Origin: Winogradskyella sp. | Lineage (GTDB): Bacteria > Bacteroidota > Bacteroidia > Flavobacteriales > Flavobacteriaceae | Direction: 5' to 3' | NCBI RefSeq assembly: GCF_028289625.1 | Contig: NZ_JANQOM010000028.1 | Location: 1 to 64,000 of the forward strand | Length of the DNA stretch: 64,000 nucleotides | In this document: positions 1 to 8,320 of the stretch, in pieces | Numbering within the stretch: the first letter of the stretch is position 1 | Layout: the number at the start of each line of letters is the position of its first letter | Program-made: the position numbers and the translations under genes | Notes under the pieces: generated by a model | What the model saw: only the letters and a program-made list of their open reading frames with translations | Told to the model about the DNA's origin: nothing | Database searches by the model: none

Positions 1-92
1 AAGTCTATGTGCTTATTCAGGAACTCTGAAATTTTTCCCCAAGTATTACTTTCCGCGACTTTTTCTTCAATCTTTTTTAAATCTTGTATCAT
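1..92 (-). CDS. Partial CDS, N-terminus only, function unknown
   Basis: An open frame begins with ATG at 92-90, three bases after the stop of the ABC permease, and runs off the left edge. The 30 visible codons start MIQDLKKIEEKVAES and are hydrophilic and helical. The tight spacing suggests it is the third gene of the ABC transporter operon. In related bacteria a mechanosensitive channel often follows this pair, but nothing visible here proves that. Confidence 0.6.
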   Translation of the reverse strand, partial: MIQDLKKIEEKVAESNTWGKISEFLNKHID

Positions 93-95
93 TTG

Positions 96-1409
96 CTAAT
101 ACTTCAACCATTTGAAAAGCTCCTTGTATGTCGGCTTTTTGCCATACATCAGAATACCAACACGATAAATTTTAGCTGCAAACCAAACCGCAAGCATAAA
201 TGTACCTATAAGAAGTAACAAAGACAGCCCTTGTTGCCATAGTGGAACACCAAAAGGAATGCGCATTAACATTACGACGGGAGATGTCAAAGGTATAAAC
301 GAAAATACAGTCGAAACGGTTCCATGAGGATCTTCTATAACCGTAAACACACCTACATAAACTGCCAAAATCAATGGCATCAGTATAGGCAACATAAACT
401 GTTGCGTATCGGTTTCATTATCTACCGCAGCTCCTATGGCTGCATAAAGCGAACTGTACAATAAATAACCTCCAATAAAAAAGAACATAAAAGCTATAAC
501 CAGATTCAATATGGGCAAGTTGTTAATACTTGTAATTAAATTTTCTACTATAGTTTGCGCACCCTCAGTCTGCATGGCTTGATTCATTAATTCTTGTTGC
601 TGACTTGATGCTTGGGTCATATCAATACCGAAAATTGCAGATACAATGACCATTAAAACCCCACCTAATACTACCCAAATGGCGAATTGTGTCACTCCAG
701 CAAGAGATGTTCCAATAATCTTACCCATCATTAATTGAATCGGTTTTACAGAGGAAATGATAACTTCAATAATTCTACTGGTTTTTTCTTCAATAACACT
801 TCTCATAATCATATTACCGTATATAATGATAAACATAAACAGCAGATAACCCGCAATACCACCAAAGGCCAACTTAATAATATTATCTATTTTAGAACTT
901 TTCTCGCCATCAAAACTCTCTTGTGCAATATCCACACTTGTTTTAGAGGCTTCTATCTGTGCTAATGTCACGCCATCCTTTTGTAGTTTCATTTCACGCA
1001 GACGCTTCTCGATTTTTCGCTCAATACCAGAGATGACTGTTAAAGATGGTGATTCTTCAGAATAAAATTTGATATTACTGGAAACCTCATCTAAAGCATC
1101 TACTTTGGCAATATGAAGCAAACCATATTCTTCAGTTTCCTTAACCAAAGTTATGGCTTCCGCTAGGCTAAAATCGCTAAGACTATTATACGTTGTATTT
1201 TCTGTATTCTGAAAAACATCTTTTAAATAACCTGTTTCATCCAAAATTGAGATCGTTCGTTTTTTATCGTTATTTAATTGCGATAAATAAGCAACTACGG
1301 CAATAAGCGCTATCATTATTAAGGGACTTAAAAATGTCATTATGATAAATGATTTATTCTTCACCTTTGTGAGATATTCGCGCTTTATAATAAGTGGTAG
1401 ATGATTCAT
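96..1409 (-). CDS. ABC-2 type exporter permease (NatB-like)
   Basis: Membrane subunit of an ABC exporter. The 437-residue protein has one N-terminal membrane segment (about residues 20-42), a large extracytoplasmic region, then about five C-terminal membrane segments (from about residue 180 to 425). This is the layout of the ABC-2/NatB family, often annotated as a sodium or drug exporter. It lies 2 bp downstream of its ATPase gene in the same orientation. The substrate cannot be told from sequence. Confidence 0.88.
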   Translation of the reverse strand: MNHLPLIIKREYLTKVKNKSFIIMTFLSPLIMIALIAVVAYLSQLNNDKKRTISILDETGYLKDVFQNTENTTYNSLSDFSLAEAITLVKETEEYGLLHIAKVDALDEVSSNIKFYSEESPSLTVISGIERKIEKRLREMKLQKDGVTLAQIEASKTSVDIAQESFDGEKSSKIDNIIKLAFGGIAGYLLFMFIIIYGNMIMRSVIEEKTSRIIEVIISSVKPIQLMMGKIIGTSLAGVTQFAIWVVLGGVLMVIVSAIFGIDMTQASSQQQELMNQAMQTEGAQTIVENLITSINNLPILNLVIAFMFFFIGGYLLYSSLYAAIGAAVDNETDTQQFMLPILMPLILAVYVGVFTVIEDPHGTVSTVFSFIPLTSPVVMLMRIPFGVPLWQQGLSLLLLIGTFMLAVWFAAKIYRVGILMYGKKPTYKELFKWLKY

Positions 1410-1411
1410 CT

Positions 1412-2338
1412 TTAGTTGTTTTTTACAGTTTCAATAAAAATATCGTTTGCTGTGGGAATCACTTCCACGAAGTGATGTACTTCTGCTTTCGAAGCTAAAA
1501 AAGACAACAAATCATTTGATGATGTAGATTCATCTATTTTTACGTTCAGCTTAATATCGTCATTCAAATTCTTAAATGTCGCAGGAAGTACTTGGTACTT
1601 ATCCTTTATTTCAGCCAAAACGGCACTGCTATTATTGGATTGCAGACCAACTTCAAAGGTGTTGGTCTTAAACTGACGTTTGATATCATTGAGCTTGCCG
1701 TCCAAAATTTTATTTGATTTATCAAGAAGTGCTATATGGTCACAGAGTTCCTCGACCGATTCCATACGATGGGTCGAAAAAATAACCGTGGCACCTTCGT
1801 CTCTTAGTTTTAAGATTTCATCCTTAATAAGGTTGGCATTAATAGGGTCAAAACCCGAAAACGGCTCATCAAAAATTAAAAGTTTTGGTTTATGAAGCAC
1901 AGTGACCACAAACTGAATCTTCTGCGCTTGCCCTTTGCTCAATTCTTGGATTTTCTTATTCCACCAATCTCCTATTTCCAACTTATCAAACCAATATTTC
2001 AATCTACTTTTTGCTTCAGACTTCGCCATACCTTTAAGTTGTGCCAAATACAAAGCTTGTTCGCCCACTTTCATGGATTTGTACAATCCGCGTTCTTCGG
2101 GTAAATATCCAATATCCCTTATATGCTCTGGTTTTAAAGGTTGCCCATCTAGCTGAACGGTCCCTTCGTCGGGCATGGTAATTTGATTAATAATGCGAAT
2201 CAGCGTTGTTTTTCCTGCTCCATTTGGACCTAACAATCCAAATATACTGCCTTTAGGCACGGCAATAGATACTTCATTTAGTGCTTTAAAATTCCCAAAG
2301 TTCTTAGACACGGAATCAGCAACTAATAAGTCATTCAT
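1412..2338 (-). CDS. ABC transporter ATP-binding protein (NatA-like)
   Basis: ATPase subunit of the exporter encoded with the next gene. The 308-residue protein has Walker A GPNGAGKTT near residue 38, an ABC signature-like stretch LSKGQAQK near residue 138 (the usual second S of LSGGQ is replaced), Walker B LLIFDEP near residue 158 and the switch histidine in STHRM. The C-terminal roughly 90 residues resemble the DUF4162 tail common in NatA-type ATPases. First gene of a three-gene minus-strand operon. Confidence 0.92.
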   Translation of the reverse strand: MNDLLVADSVSKNFGNFKALNEVSIAVPKGSIFGLLGPNGAGKTTLIRIINQITMPDEGTVQLDGQPLKPEHIRDIGYLPEERGLYKSMKVGEQALYLAQLKGMAKSEAKSRLKYWFDKLEIGDWWNKKIQELSKGQAQKIQFVVTVLHKPKLLIFDEPFSGFDPINANLIKDEILKLRDEGATVIFSTHRMESVEELCDHIALLDKSNKILDGKLNDIKRQFKTNTFEVGLQSNNSSAVLAEIKDKYQVLPATFKNLNDDIKLNVKIDESTSSNDLLSFLASKAEVHHFVEVIPTANDIFIETVKNN

Positions 2339-2528
2339 ATACTAAGCGATTTTCTATAAGAGGTTAGAGCGTAAATATATTAAATGTTAGTAAGTTTTAA
2401 TGCATAAAGACTACTTATTCGCTTTTTCATAATGGTGAAGCATAAATGAGATCCCACTCTTAAGCAGGATTAGTATAACCAACAATTTTTGAATGTGCCA
2501 TAAAGGCTTTTCAAAAGTGGATTTTAAT

Positions 2529-2568
2529 AAAAAAACAAAACCCACCCTTACGGTTAGATAAGGATGGG
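2529..2568 (-). terminator. Rho-independent terminator after grpE-dnaJ
   Basis: Inverted repeat with arms 2541-2550 and 2559-2568 (9 of 10 bases pair), followed on the minus strand by a T-rich run (2529-2540). It lies about 90 bp beyond the dnaJ stop. A second 7-bp perfect hairpin (CGCTAAT / ATTAGCG) lies at about 2598-2615, between the stop and the terminator. The rest of the 317-bp gap 2339-2655 shows no gene. Confidence 0.75.
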
Positions 2569-2655
2569 AAAAAATTGCTATGAAAAAGAAAAATTACCGC
2601 TAATTAGCATTAGCGATAATTCAAAGATAGTATTTTTTATTAAACAGAGGCTTTT

Positions 2656-3768
2656 TTATGAAAACATATCTTTAACCTTTTCAAAAAAAGATTTGTCTGA
2701 ACTTTCGGGTTTTGGCTCAAAATGCTCGTCTTCTCTCATGTTTTCAAAAAACTCCTTTTGTGTTTTGCTCAAAGTCTTTGGTGTCCAAACATTTACATGA
2801 ACCAGTAAATCTCCCTTACCGTAACCATTAATGCTCGGAATACCTTTGCCTCTAAGTCTTAAAATTTTTCCGGACTGCACACCAGCTTCAATTTTAATCC
2901 GCACTTTACCTGTAACAGTATCTATTTCTTTAGAGGTGCCTAAAACTGCATCTGGCAAGCTCACATACATATCGTAATGTAGATTATCGCCTTCGCGCTT
3001 CAAGGTTGGGTGTTCCTCTTCCGAGATGACCACTAATAAGTCACCTGCAATACCATTGCCAGGTGCATCATTACCTTTTCCTGTCACTTTAAGTTGCATG
3101 CCATCAACAACACCTGCTGGTATTTTAACAGATACCGTTTCTTCAGTCGTTATAAGACCTTGAGCATCTGCATTTGTTGGTTTTTTATCTATGATTTGCC
3201 CTGTACCACCACATGTTTGGCAAGTACTAGCTGTTTGCATTCGTCCTAAAATGGTGTTGGTTATACGCGTTACTTGTCCTGAACCGTTACAAGTGGTACA
3301 CGTCTTATAGGTCGTCCCCTTAGCTTGAATTTTACGCTTTACTTTAATCTTCTTTTCGATACCATTAGCGACTTCCTCTAAAGACAGTTTAACACGAATT
3401 CTTAGGTTACTGCCTTTTACAACACGTCGTCCTCCGCCACCGAAGCCACTAAATCCGCCACCACCAAAAGCTCCTCCAAAAATGTCACCAAACTGACTAA
3501 AGATGTCATCCATGTTCATGCCACCTCCACCAAAGCCACCTGCACCTTCAAAGGCTTGATGCCCAAACTGGTCATAACGTGCTTTCTTATCAGGATTACT
3601 TAAAACCTCATAAGCTTCAGCGGCTTGCTTAAATTTTTCCTCAGCTTCTTTATCATCTGGATTCTTATCAGGATGATATTTTAGAGCCATTTTACGATAG
3701 GCTTTTTTTATCTCTGAGTCCGAAGCACCTTTACTTACTCCTAATACGTCGTAATAATCTTCTTTCAT
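2656..3768 (-). CDS. dnaJ: Chaperone protein DnaJ
   Basis: Hsp40 co-chaperone that delivers clients to DnaK and stimulates its ATPase. From the chosen start ([13 protein letters not shown] at 3768) the protein is 370 residues. The J domain has HPD at residues 32-34. A Gly/Phe-rich linker follows (about 75-120), then the C-terminal client-binding domains. Only two CxxCxGxG motifs are visible (CTTCNGSG and CQTCGGTG) where classical DnaJ has four, so one of the two zinc centres seems to be missing. An upstream in-frame start adding eight residues is possible but less like the family. It lies 35 bp downstream of grpE. Confidence 0.95.
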   Translation of the reverse strand: MKEDYYDVLGVSKGASDSEIKKAYRKMALKYHPDKNPDDKEAEEKFKQAAEAYEVLSNPDKKARYDQFGHQAFEGAGGFGGGGMNMDDIFSQFGDIFGGAFGGGGFSGFGGGGRRVVKGSNLRIRVKLSLEEVANGIEKKIKVKRKIQAKGTTYKTCTTCNGSGQVTRITNTILGRMQTASTCQTCGGTGQIIDKKPTNADAQGLITTEETVSVKIPAGVVDGMQLKVTGKGNDAPGNGIAGDLLVVISEEEHPTLKREGDNLHYDMYVSLPDAVLGTSKEIDTVTGKVRIKIEAGVQSGKILRLRGKGIPSINGYGKGDLLVHVNVWTPKTLSKTQKEFFENMREDEHFEPKPESSDKSFFEKVKDMFS

Positions 3769-3803
3769 AATTCTTTTGCGCCCCAAGCGCAATTATCTTT
3801 TTA

Positions 3804-4352
3804 TTATTGCCCAATCACCACTTTTGGGAATCGAATCACTTTATCACCTAGTTTGTAGCCGCGCTCAACAACATCGATGATTTTTCCTTTTAAATCCTCA
3901 CTTGGTGCAGGAATTTGGGTTACTGCTTCATGATCATCAGCGTTAAAGGCATCTCCTTGATTCACCTCTATCTTAGATAAGCCTTTCTGTTCTAGGGTAT
4001 TTAAAAGCTTATTGTAAATCAACAATACACCTTTGCGCAATTCCTCAGCTTCCTTATCCTCTTCGATATGCATTAAAGCACGTTCAAAATCATCGAGTAC
4101 AGGAAGCATTGCCAACATGACGCCCTCACTTGCTGTCTTAAACAATTCAAGGCGTTCCCTGTTCGTACGCTTTTTATAATTTTCAAACTCAGCGAACAAA
4201 CGCATAAATTTATCTTTCTCGGCAGCGAGCTGATCTTGCAACTGCTCCTCGGCCGACTTTTCTTTTTTTTGTTCTTCAGCTTCCGCTGTAGCCGTTGCTG
4301 TATCTTCTACTTGTGGTTCTTCGACCTCGTTATTCTTATCTTTTTTACTCAT
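3804..4352 (-). CDS. grpE: Nucleotide exchange factor GrpE
   Basis: Releases ADP from DnaK. The 182-residue protein has an acidic, low-complexity N-terminus (residues 1-35), a long coiled coil (about 35-85, containing RLFAEFENYKKRTNRER) and the C-terminal beta domain ending VIRFPKVVIGQ, typical of GrpE. It is co-directional with dnaJ and preceded by a clear Bacteroidetes promoter, so grpE-dnaJ is a heat-shock type operon. Confidence 0.96.
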   Translation of the reverse strand: MSKKDKNNEVEEPQVEDTATATAEAEEQKKEKSAEEQLQDQLAAEKDKFMRLFAEFENYKKRTNRERLELFKTASEGVMLAMLPVLDDFERALMHIEEDKEAEELRKGVLLIYNKLLNTLEQKGLSKIEVNQGDAFNADDHEAVTQIPAPSEDLKGKIIDVVERGYKLGDKVIRFPKVVIGQ

Positions 4353-4400
4353 TTTGAGTTTTGTTTTAAAACTTAATTTTAAATCTTCGATTTAGAGTTG

Positions 4401-4432
4401 CAAAAGTACTGCCATTATTATAAAAATGTCAA
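4401..4432 (-). promoter_or_regulatory. Promoter of grpE-dnaJ
   Basis: Read on the minus strand: TTG (4432-4430), a 21-bp spacer, then TACTTTTG (4408-4401), a perfect TAnnTTTG minus-7 box of the Bacteroidetes primary sigma factor. It lies about 50 bp upstream of the grpE start. Confidence 0.7.
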
Positions 4433-4477
4433 AATGTCATTAACATTTTTTTATAAGTCTTCAGGGAAGAATCTAAT

Positions 4478-4485
4478 TAACTTTG
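4478..4485 (+). promoter_or_regulatory. Minus-7 box of the YceI-family gene
   Basis: TAACTTTG, a perfect TAnnTTTG box, 35 bp upstream of the ATG at 4521. This supports the internal start over the longer open frame beginning at 4398, which would contain the promoter. Confidence 0.6.
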
Positions 4486-4520
4486 CGACTCACGAACAAA
4501 TTCAAAAAAAACACACTCAC

Positions 4521-5174
4521 ATGAAAACTTCATTTTTAAAAATTTTTGCTTTAGTAGCATTCGTAGCTTTCTCTAGCTGTAAAGATAAAGCCAAAGAGGC
4601 CGAAACTACTGAAGCCGAAGAAGCAGCTGTTGCTGAGGCCTCTGCCGTAACATTTAATGCTGATACCAACAAATCGACTATTGAATGGAAGGGTTTTAAG
4701 CCAACAGGATCTCACACAGGAACTATTTCTATTGCAGAAGGGGTTGTTAATGTTAATGACGGTGCCGTAGAGAGCGGTAATTTTGTTATTGATATGAGTT
4801 CTATTGCTGTTACTGATATTCCAGCAGAAGAAGAAGGCAATGCTAAATTAACAGGACACTTAACCAGTGCTGACTTTTTTGATGTTGAAACCTATCCGCA
4901 AGCCAAATTTGAGGTTACTGGTATAGAAACTGTTGATGGAAAAACGATGCTATCTGGTAATTTAACCATGAAAGATGCTACCAACAATATTAGTATTCCT
5001 GTGACTACAAGCATGGATGGAGACAACATGACCTTAACAAGTGAAACATTTACTATAGACCGCTCTAAGTGGAATATAAAGTATGGCTCTAAATCATTTT
5101 TTGACAACTTGGGTGATAAGTTTATCAACGATGATATTGAGCTAAAAGTTAACTTGGTTGCTGTTAAGGCTTAA
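4521..5174 (+). CDS. YceI-family lipoprotein
   Basis: The 217-residue protein starts MKTSFLKIFALVAFVAFSSC, a lipoprotein signal peptide with its lipobox cysteine at residue 20. A short acidic linker follows. From about residue 42 comes a YceI-type lipocalin-like domain (FNADTNKSTIEWKGFKPTGS, then EGNAKLTGHLTSADFFDVE). YceI proteins bind long-chain isoprenoids or amphiphiles in the periplasm; the ligand here is unknown. Monocistronic, with a strong terminator downstream. Confidence 0.9.
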   Translation: MKTSFLKIFALVAFVAFSSCKDKAKEAETTEAEEAAVAEASAVTFNADTNKSTIEWKGFKPTGSHTGTISIAEGVVNVNDGAVESGNFVIDMSSIAVTDIPAEEEGNAKLTGHLTSADFFDVETYPQAKFEVTGIETVDGKTMLSGNLTMKDATNNISIPVTTSMDGDNMTLTSETFTIDRSKWNIKYGSKSFFDNLGDKFINDDIELKVNLVAVKA

Positions 5175-5188
5175 AAAGCTAAAAAGTC

Positions 5189-5280
5189 CGTTCGAGTTTT
5201 TCTGAAAGAAAAGTATCGAGAACTTCTTAATTAAAACTTCTCGATACATCCTGACTATACTGTCAGGACACTCGAAGTGA
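5189..5280. repeat. Dispersed palindromic repeat, copy A
   Basis: Contains the 10-bp inverted repeat GTATCGAGAA (5213-5222) / TTCTCGATAC (5238-5247), a second small hairpin CCTGAC/GTCAGG (5250-5267) and imperfect outer arms with GTTCGAGT / ACTCGAA. The same core recurs at 25365-25457, so this is a dispersed extragenic palindrome. Confidence 0.7.
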
Positions 5281-5301
5281 CAATTTTGCAATTACAAATC
5301 A

Positions 5302-5336
5302 AAAAGCACTTACAGTACTGTAAGTGCTTTTCTCTT
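5302..5336 (+). terminator. Strong palindromic terminator downstream of the YceI gene
   Basis: A 28-bp perfect palindrome (5303-5330, half-site AAAGCACTTACAGT) continued by T-rich sequence. It can form a 12-13 bp stem and probably ends the YceI transcript. On the minus strand it lies about 115 bp beyond the fasciclin stop and could serve both. Confidence 0.8.
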
Positions 5337-5449
5337 TCATAGCAATTTTATAACTAAAATTGCTTCGCTATTAATCAATTACCATCAACCAAAATATCAA
5401 CTAATAGCGTTTTGTAGTAATGCGCCTCTAACTATTAACACTAAAACCA

Positions 5450-5962
5450 TTATTTAGGCATTACTACTGTGTCAATTACGTGAATCACACCATTACTTCC
5501 TGCTACATCTGTCGCAGTGATTTCACTGTAATTGCCCGCTTGGTCTTTCAACCAAATTTTTCCATCTTTTTGCATTACGGTTAGCTTTTGTCCAGCAAGG
5601 GTTTCTACCACAACTTTTCCTTTACCTTTCTTTAAAGCAGCAACAACATCGTTAGCCATTAACTTACCAGACACCACATGGTATGTTAAGATTTTAGCTA
5701 AGGTCTTTTTGTTTTCTGGCTTCAATAAGTTACCTAAAGTCTCTTTGTCGATTTTTGCGAATGCATCGTTGGTTGGTGCAAATACGGTAAAAGGGCCATC
5801 ACCTTGTAAGGCTCCTACTAAATCTGCAGCTTTTAATGCAGCTACTAAGGTTGAGAAATTTTCATTTCCTACGGCTGCATCTACAATAGTCCCTTGTGCT
5901 TTTGATGTTTGTGCGAATGCTAAGGCAACAACGGTTGTCAATACAAATACTAATTTTTTCAT
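5450..5962 (-). CDS. Secreted fasciclin (FAS1) domain protein
   Basis: The 170-residue protein has a signal peptide (MKKLVFVLTTVVALAFAQ, cleavage likely after the next few residues) and one FAS1 domain. The two conserved FAS1 motifs are visible: GPFTVFAPTNDAF near residue 60 and the C-terminal VAGSNGVIHVIDTVVMPK. FAS1 domains mediate adhesion or protein contacts outside the cell. It is transcribed divergently from the ECF sigma operon, a common arrangement for sigma/anti-sigma targets, though that link is inference. Confidence 0.92.
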   Translation of the reverse strand: MKKLVFVLTTVVALAFAQTSKAQGTIVDAAVGNENFSTLVAALKAADLVGALQGDGPFTVFAPTNDAFAKIDKETLGNLLKPENKKTLAKILTYHVVSGKLMANDVVAALKKGKGKVVVETLAGQKLTVMQKDGKIWLKDQAGNYSEITATDVAGSNGVIHVIDTVVMPK

Positions 5963-6090
5963 GATTTTTTTAAATTTATGGTTAAACTATTTTGCACTTA
6001 TTCGTTTTTTGTAGTGCTTTCGTTTATATTTACACAGGCTTGTATGTGCTGGATGAGCAAAGCCTTACATTTGGGAAATCTTTAACATTA

Positions 6091-6645
6091 ATGCAAAACG
6101 ACAACCAACTTATTCAACAACTGCAAAATAAGGATGAGCGTGCGTTATCGTTACTCTATGACAACTATGCTGGTGCCATTTACAGTGTCATCCTAAAAAT
6201 GATTAAAGATGAAGGTAAAGCCCAAAATTTACTTCAAGATACCTTTATGACGGTTTGGGAAAAAGCGGAAAGCTATGATGCCACCAAAGGCCGTTTTTAC
6301 ACTTGGATTTATCGGATTGCAAAAAATAAAGTGTTAAATGTTTTGAGAAAAACCGATCCGCTCATCCAAACCGATGATTTTAGTGTATATAATCAAAAAG
6401 AAGATGCTATAAGTATAGATGCTGAGTATTTAGAGCTTAATGGAGCGGTAACACAACTCGAAGCACACCACAAGGAAGCCATCGAATTGGTTTACTTTAA
6501 AGGCCTAACACATCGTGAAGCACACCAAGAAATGGATGTGCCTTTAGGTACGTTTAAATCTTATGTGCGACAAGCCTTAAAGCAATTGCGAGAAAGCTAT
6601 ACCAAAATGCTAAGTTTACTATTACTAATACTAAATGCGCTGTGA
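6091..6645 (+). CDS. ECF RNA polymerase sigma factor
   Basis: The 184-residue sigma-70 family protein starts MQNDNQLIQQLQNKDERAL (ATG 6091). The open frame extends further upstream, but that part reads like untranslated DNA. Region 2 covers about residues 20-85 (LLQDTFMTVWEKA, then YTWIYRIAKNKVLNVLRK) and region 4 the C-terminal helix-turn-helix (THREAHQEMDVPLGTFKSYV). It overlaps its anti-sigma gene at the stop/start junction. Confidence 0.92.
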   Translation: MQNDNQLIQQLQNKDERALSLLYDNYAGAIYSVILKMIKDEGKAQNLLQDTFMTVWEKAESYDATKGRFYTWIYRIAKNKVLNVLRKTDPLIQTDDFSVYNQKEDAISIDAEYLELNGAVTQLEAHHKEAIELVYFKGLTHREAHQEMDVPLGTFKSYVRQALKQLRESYTKMLSLLLLILNAL

Positions 6646-7430
6646 TGATGGACAAGAAAACGCTATTAGAGAATGGATTACTAGAGCAATATCTGCTTGG
6701 AGAACTCAACGCTAAGGAATGCGAACAGATTGAGCAGTTCTTAGCATCCGATACTGAACTCAAAACTTATTTTGATCAATTGGAGCAGGACTTTGAAACG
6801 CTTGGATTGGAAAATGCCATTACACCACCTTCAGCAATAAAGTCCCAATTGTTAGACACCATAACATCATCTTCTGGAACTTCTAAGGTGGTTGAATTAA
6901 AACCTAACACCAATTCTAAATGGTATTTGGGTATTGCAGCGAGTGTTGCTGCATTATTACTCGTTGGTAGTTTTTGGCTATACAACCAACTGAATGAGGT
7001 TAAACAGCAGTTGAAAACGGTTGAAAACGAAAAAACTGAGCTTAATGATAAGCTTAATGAGCTTAACCAACAAATTGAAGACGAGACGGCACTTTTTGCC
7101 ACGCTTGTTCATCCCGATACGGAACAATACATTTTAAAAGGTAATACTTTAATACCTAATGGTAAAGTGGTGAGTTATGTGAACCATGAGACCAAATCCG
7201 TAGTGATTAATACCGAACGCTTACCAGAACTCGATGCTGAGCACGACTACCAAATGTGGGCCGATGTGGAAGGCGAAATGATTAATATGGGAGTCATTTC
7301 TAAAGACTCCAACTTAATGGCTATGAATTATATTGACCATGCCGAATCCCTTAACATCACCATTGAGCCTGCAGGTGGCAATGACCATCCTACGGTTGAG
7401 AAGTTAGTAACCAATATCTACCTTAACTAG
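6645..7430 (+). CDS. Anti-sigma factor with C-terminal RskA-like domain
   Basis: Membrane-anchored inhibitor of the sigma factor encoded just upstream. An N-terminal zinc-less anti-sigma domain (LLEQYLLGELNAKECEQIEQ) is followed by a membrane segment near residue 95 (LGIAASVAALLLVGSFWL), a short coiled coil and the periplasmic RskA_C domain (from about residue 135, with YQMWADVEGEMINMGVI). The start overlaps the sigma stop as TGATG; ATG at 6645 or 6648 and GTG at 6642 are all possible. The pair probably responds to an envelope signal, and the divergent fasciclin gene is a plausible target. Confidence 0.9.
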   Translation: MMDKKTLLENGLLEQYLLGELNAKECEQIEQFLASDTELKTYFDQLEQDFETLGLENAITPPSAIKSQLLDTITSSSGTSKVVELKPNTNSKWYLGIAASVAALLLVGSFWLYNQLNEVKQQLKTVENEKTELNDKLNELNQQIEDETALFATLVHPDTEQYILKGNTLIPNGKVVSYVNHETKSVVINTERLPELDAEHDYQMWADVEGEMINMGVISKDSNLMAMNYIDHAESLNITIEPAGGNDHPTVEKLVTNIYLN

Positions 7431-7527
7431 CCTTAAAAATACGTAGTTCTACGTATAAAAGTTAATATCAGATTATTTACCTTTAATTTATAGATTAATT
7501 GTTTAACCGCAGTTTAAAATTGAATTA

Positions 7528-8307
7528 ATGAAAAATGAGAATATAATTGAAATAAATGATCTTAAAGACTTTGTTGAGTCAGTTAGAAAGATAAATGATG
7601 AATTTCAGACCACTTGGTTTCGAGGTCATGAAAACTCTATATATACTCTTACCCCATCTATTTTTCGAGATCCTTTTAATTGTGGATTAGAAAAGGATTT
7701 TCTTTTACACTTTCAATCTAAATCAATACCTTATTTAACCAAAGATTTTACTGCAAAAAATGATTTTGAATGGTTTTTCCTAATGCAACATTTTGGAATG
7801 CCAACCAGATTGCTAGATTGGACAACTTCCGCAATCACCGCTCTAGCTTTTTCTGTTTTTTTCAGAGATGACATGAGCAAAACAGGTAAACACTTTGAAA
7901 AAGATATTGATATTTGGTGCTTAGCCCCTCTTAAACTAAATGAATTAGCTAAAATTGATGAGACAGATAAAATCCCAAACATAACGGCTGACGATCAAAT
8001 TCAGACTTTTTATAAAACAGGTTCTAAAGTCCCAAGTTATCCTGTTGCAATTTTTGGCCCTTTAAATAATGAGCGAATTGTATCTCAAAAGGGGGTTTTC
8101 ACTTTATACCCTACATCTGATGAAGTTCCAAAGCTTGAAGAAGACCCCAAAGCTAATGACTTTTTAAAAAGAATTGTGATTAAAGGGCAGGATAAAATAT
8201 ACAGTATAAAAAATGAATTGAGTGTTATAGGAATGAGTGAAACATCTTTATTCCCAGATTTAAACCATCTATCTCTTGAATTAAGAAGAGAGTTAACCCA
8301 AAAATAA
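7528..8307 (+). CDS. FRG domain protein, putative defence gene
   Basis: The 259-residue protein has the FRG signature near the N-terminus (TTWFRGHENSIYTLTPSIFR) and further conserved pieces (FFLMQHFGMPTRLLDWTTS, then RIVSQKGVFTLYP). FRG domains occur in phage-defence and nucleic-acid-related contexts, but their biochemical function is not settled. It is followed 13 bp later by a DUF262 gene in the same direction, so the two are probably co-transcribed. The stretch is more AT-rich than the flanking housekeeping genes, suggesting acquisition. Confidence 0.85.
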   Translation: MKNENIIEINDLKDFVESVRKINDEFQTTWFRGHENSIYTLTPSIFRDPFNCGLEKDFLLHFQSKSIPYLTKDFTAKNDFEWFFLMQHFGMPTRLLDWTTSAITALAFSVFFRDDMSKTGKHFEKDIDIWCLAPLKLNELAKIDETDKIPNITADDQIQTFYKTGSKVPSYPVAIFGPLNNERIVSQKGVFTLYPTSDEVPKLEEDPKANDFLKRIVIKGQDKIYSIKNELSVIGMSETSLFPDLNHLSLELRRELTQK

Positions 8308-8320
8308 ATGAGATAAAGCT

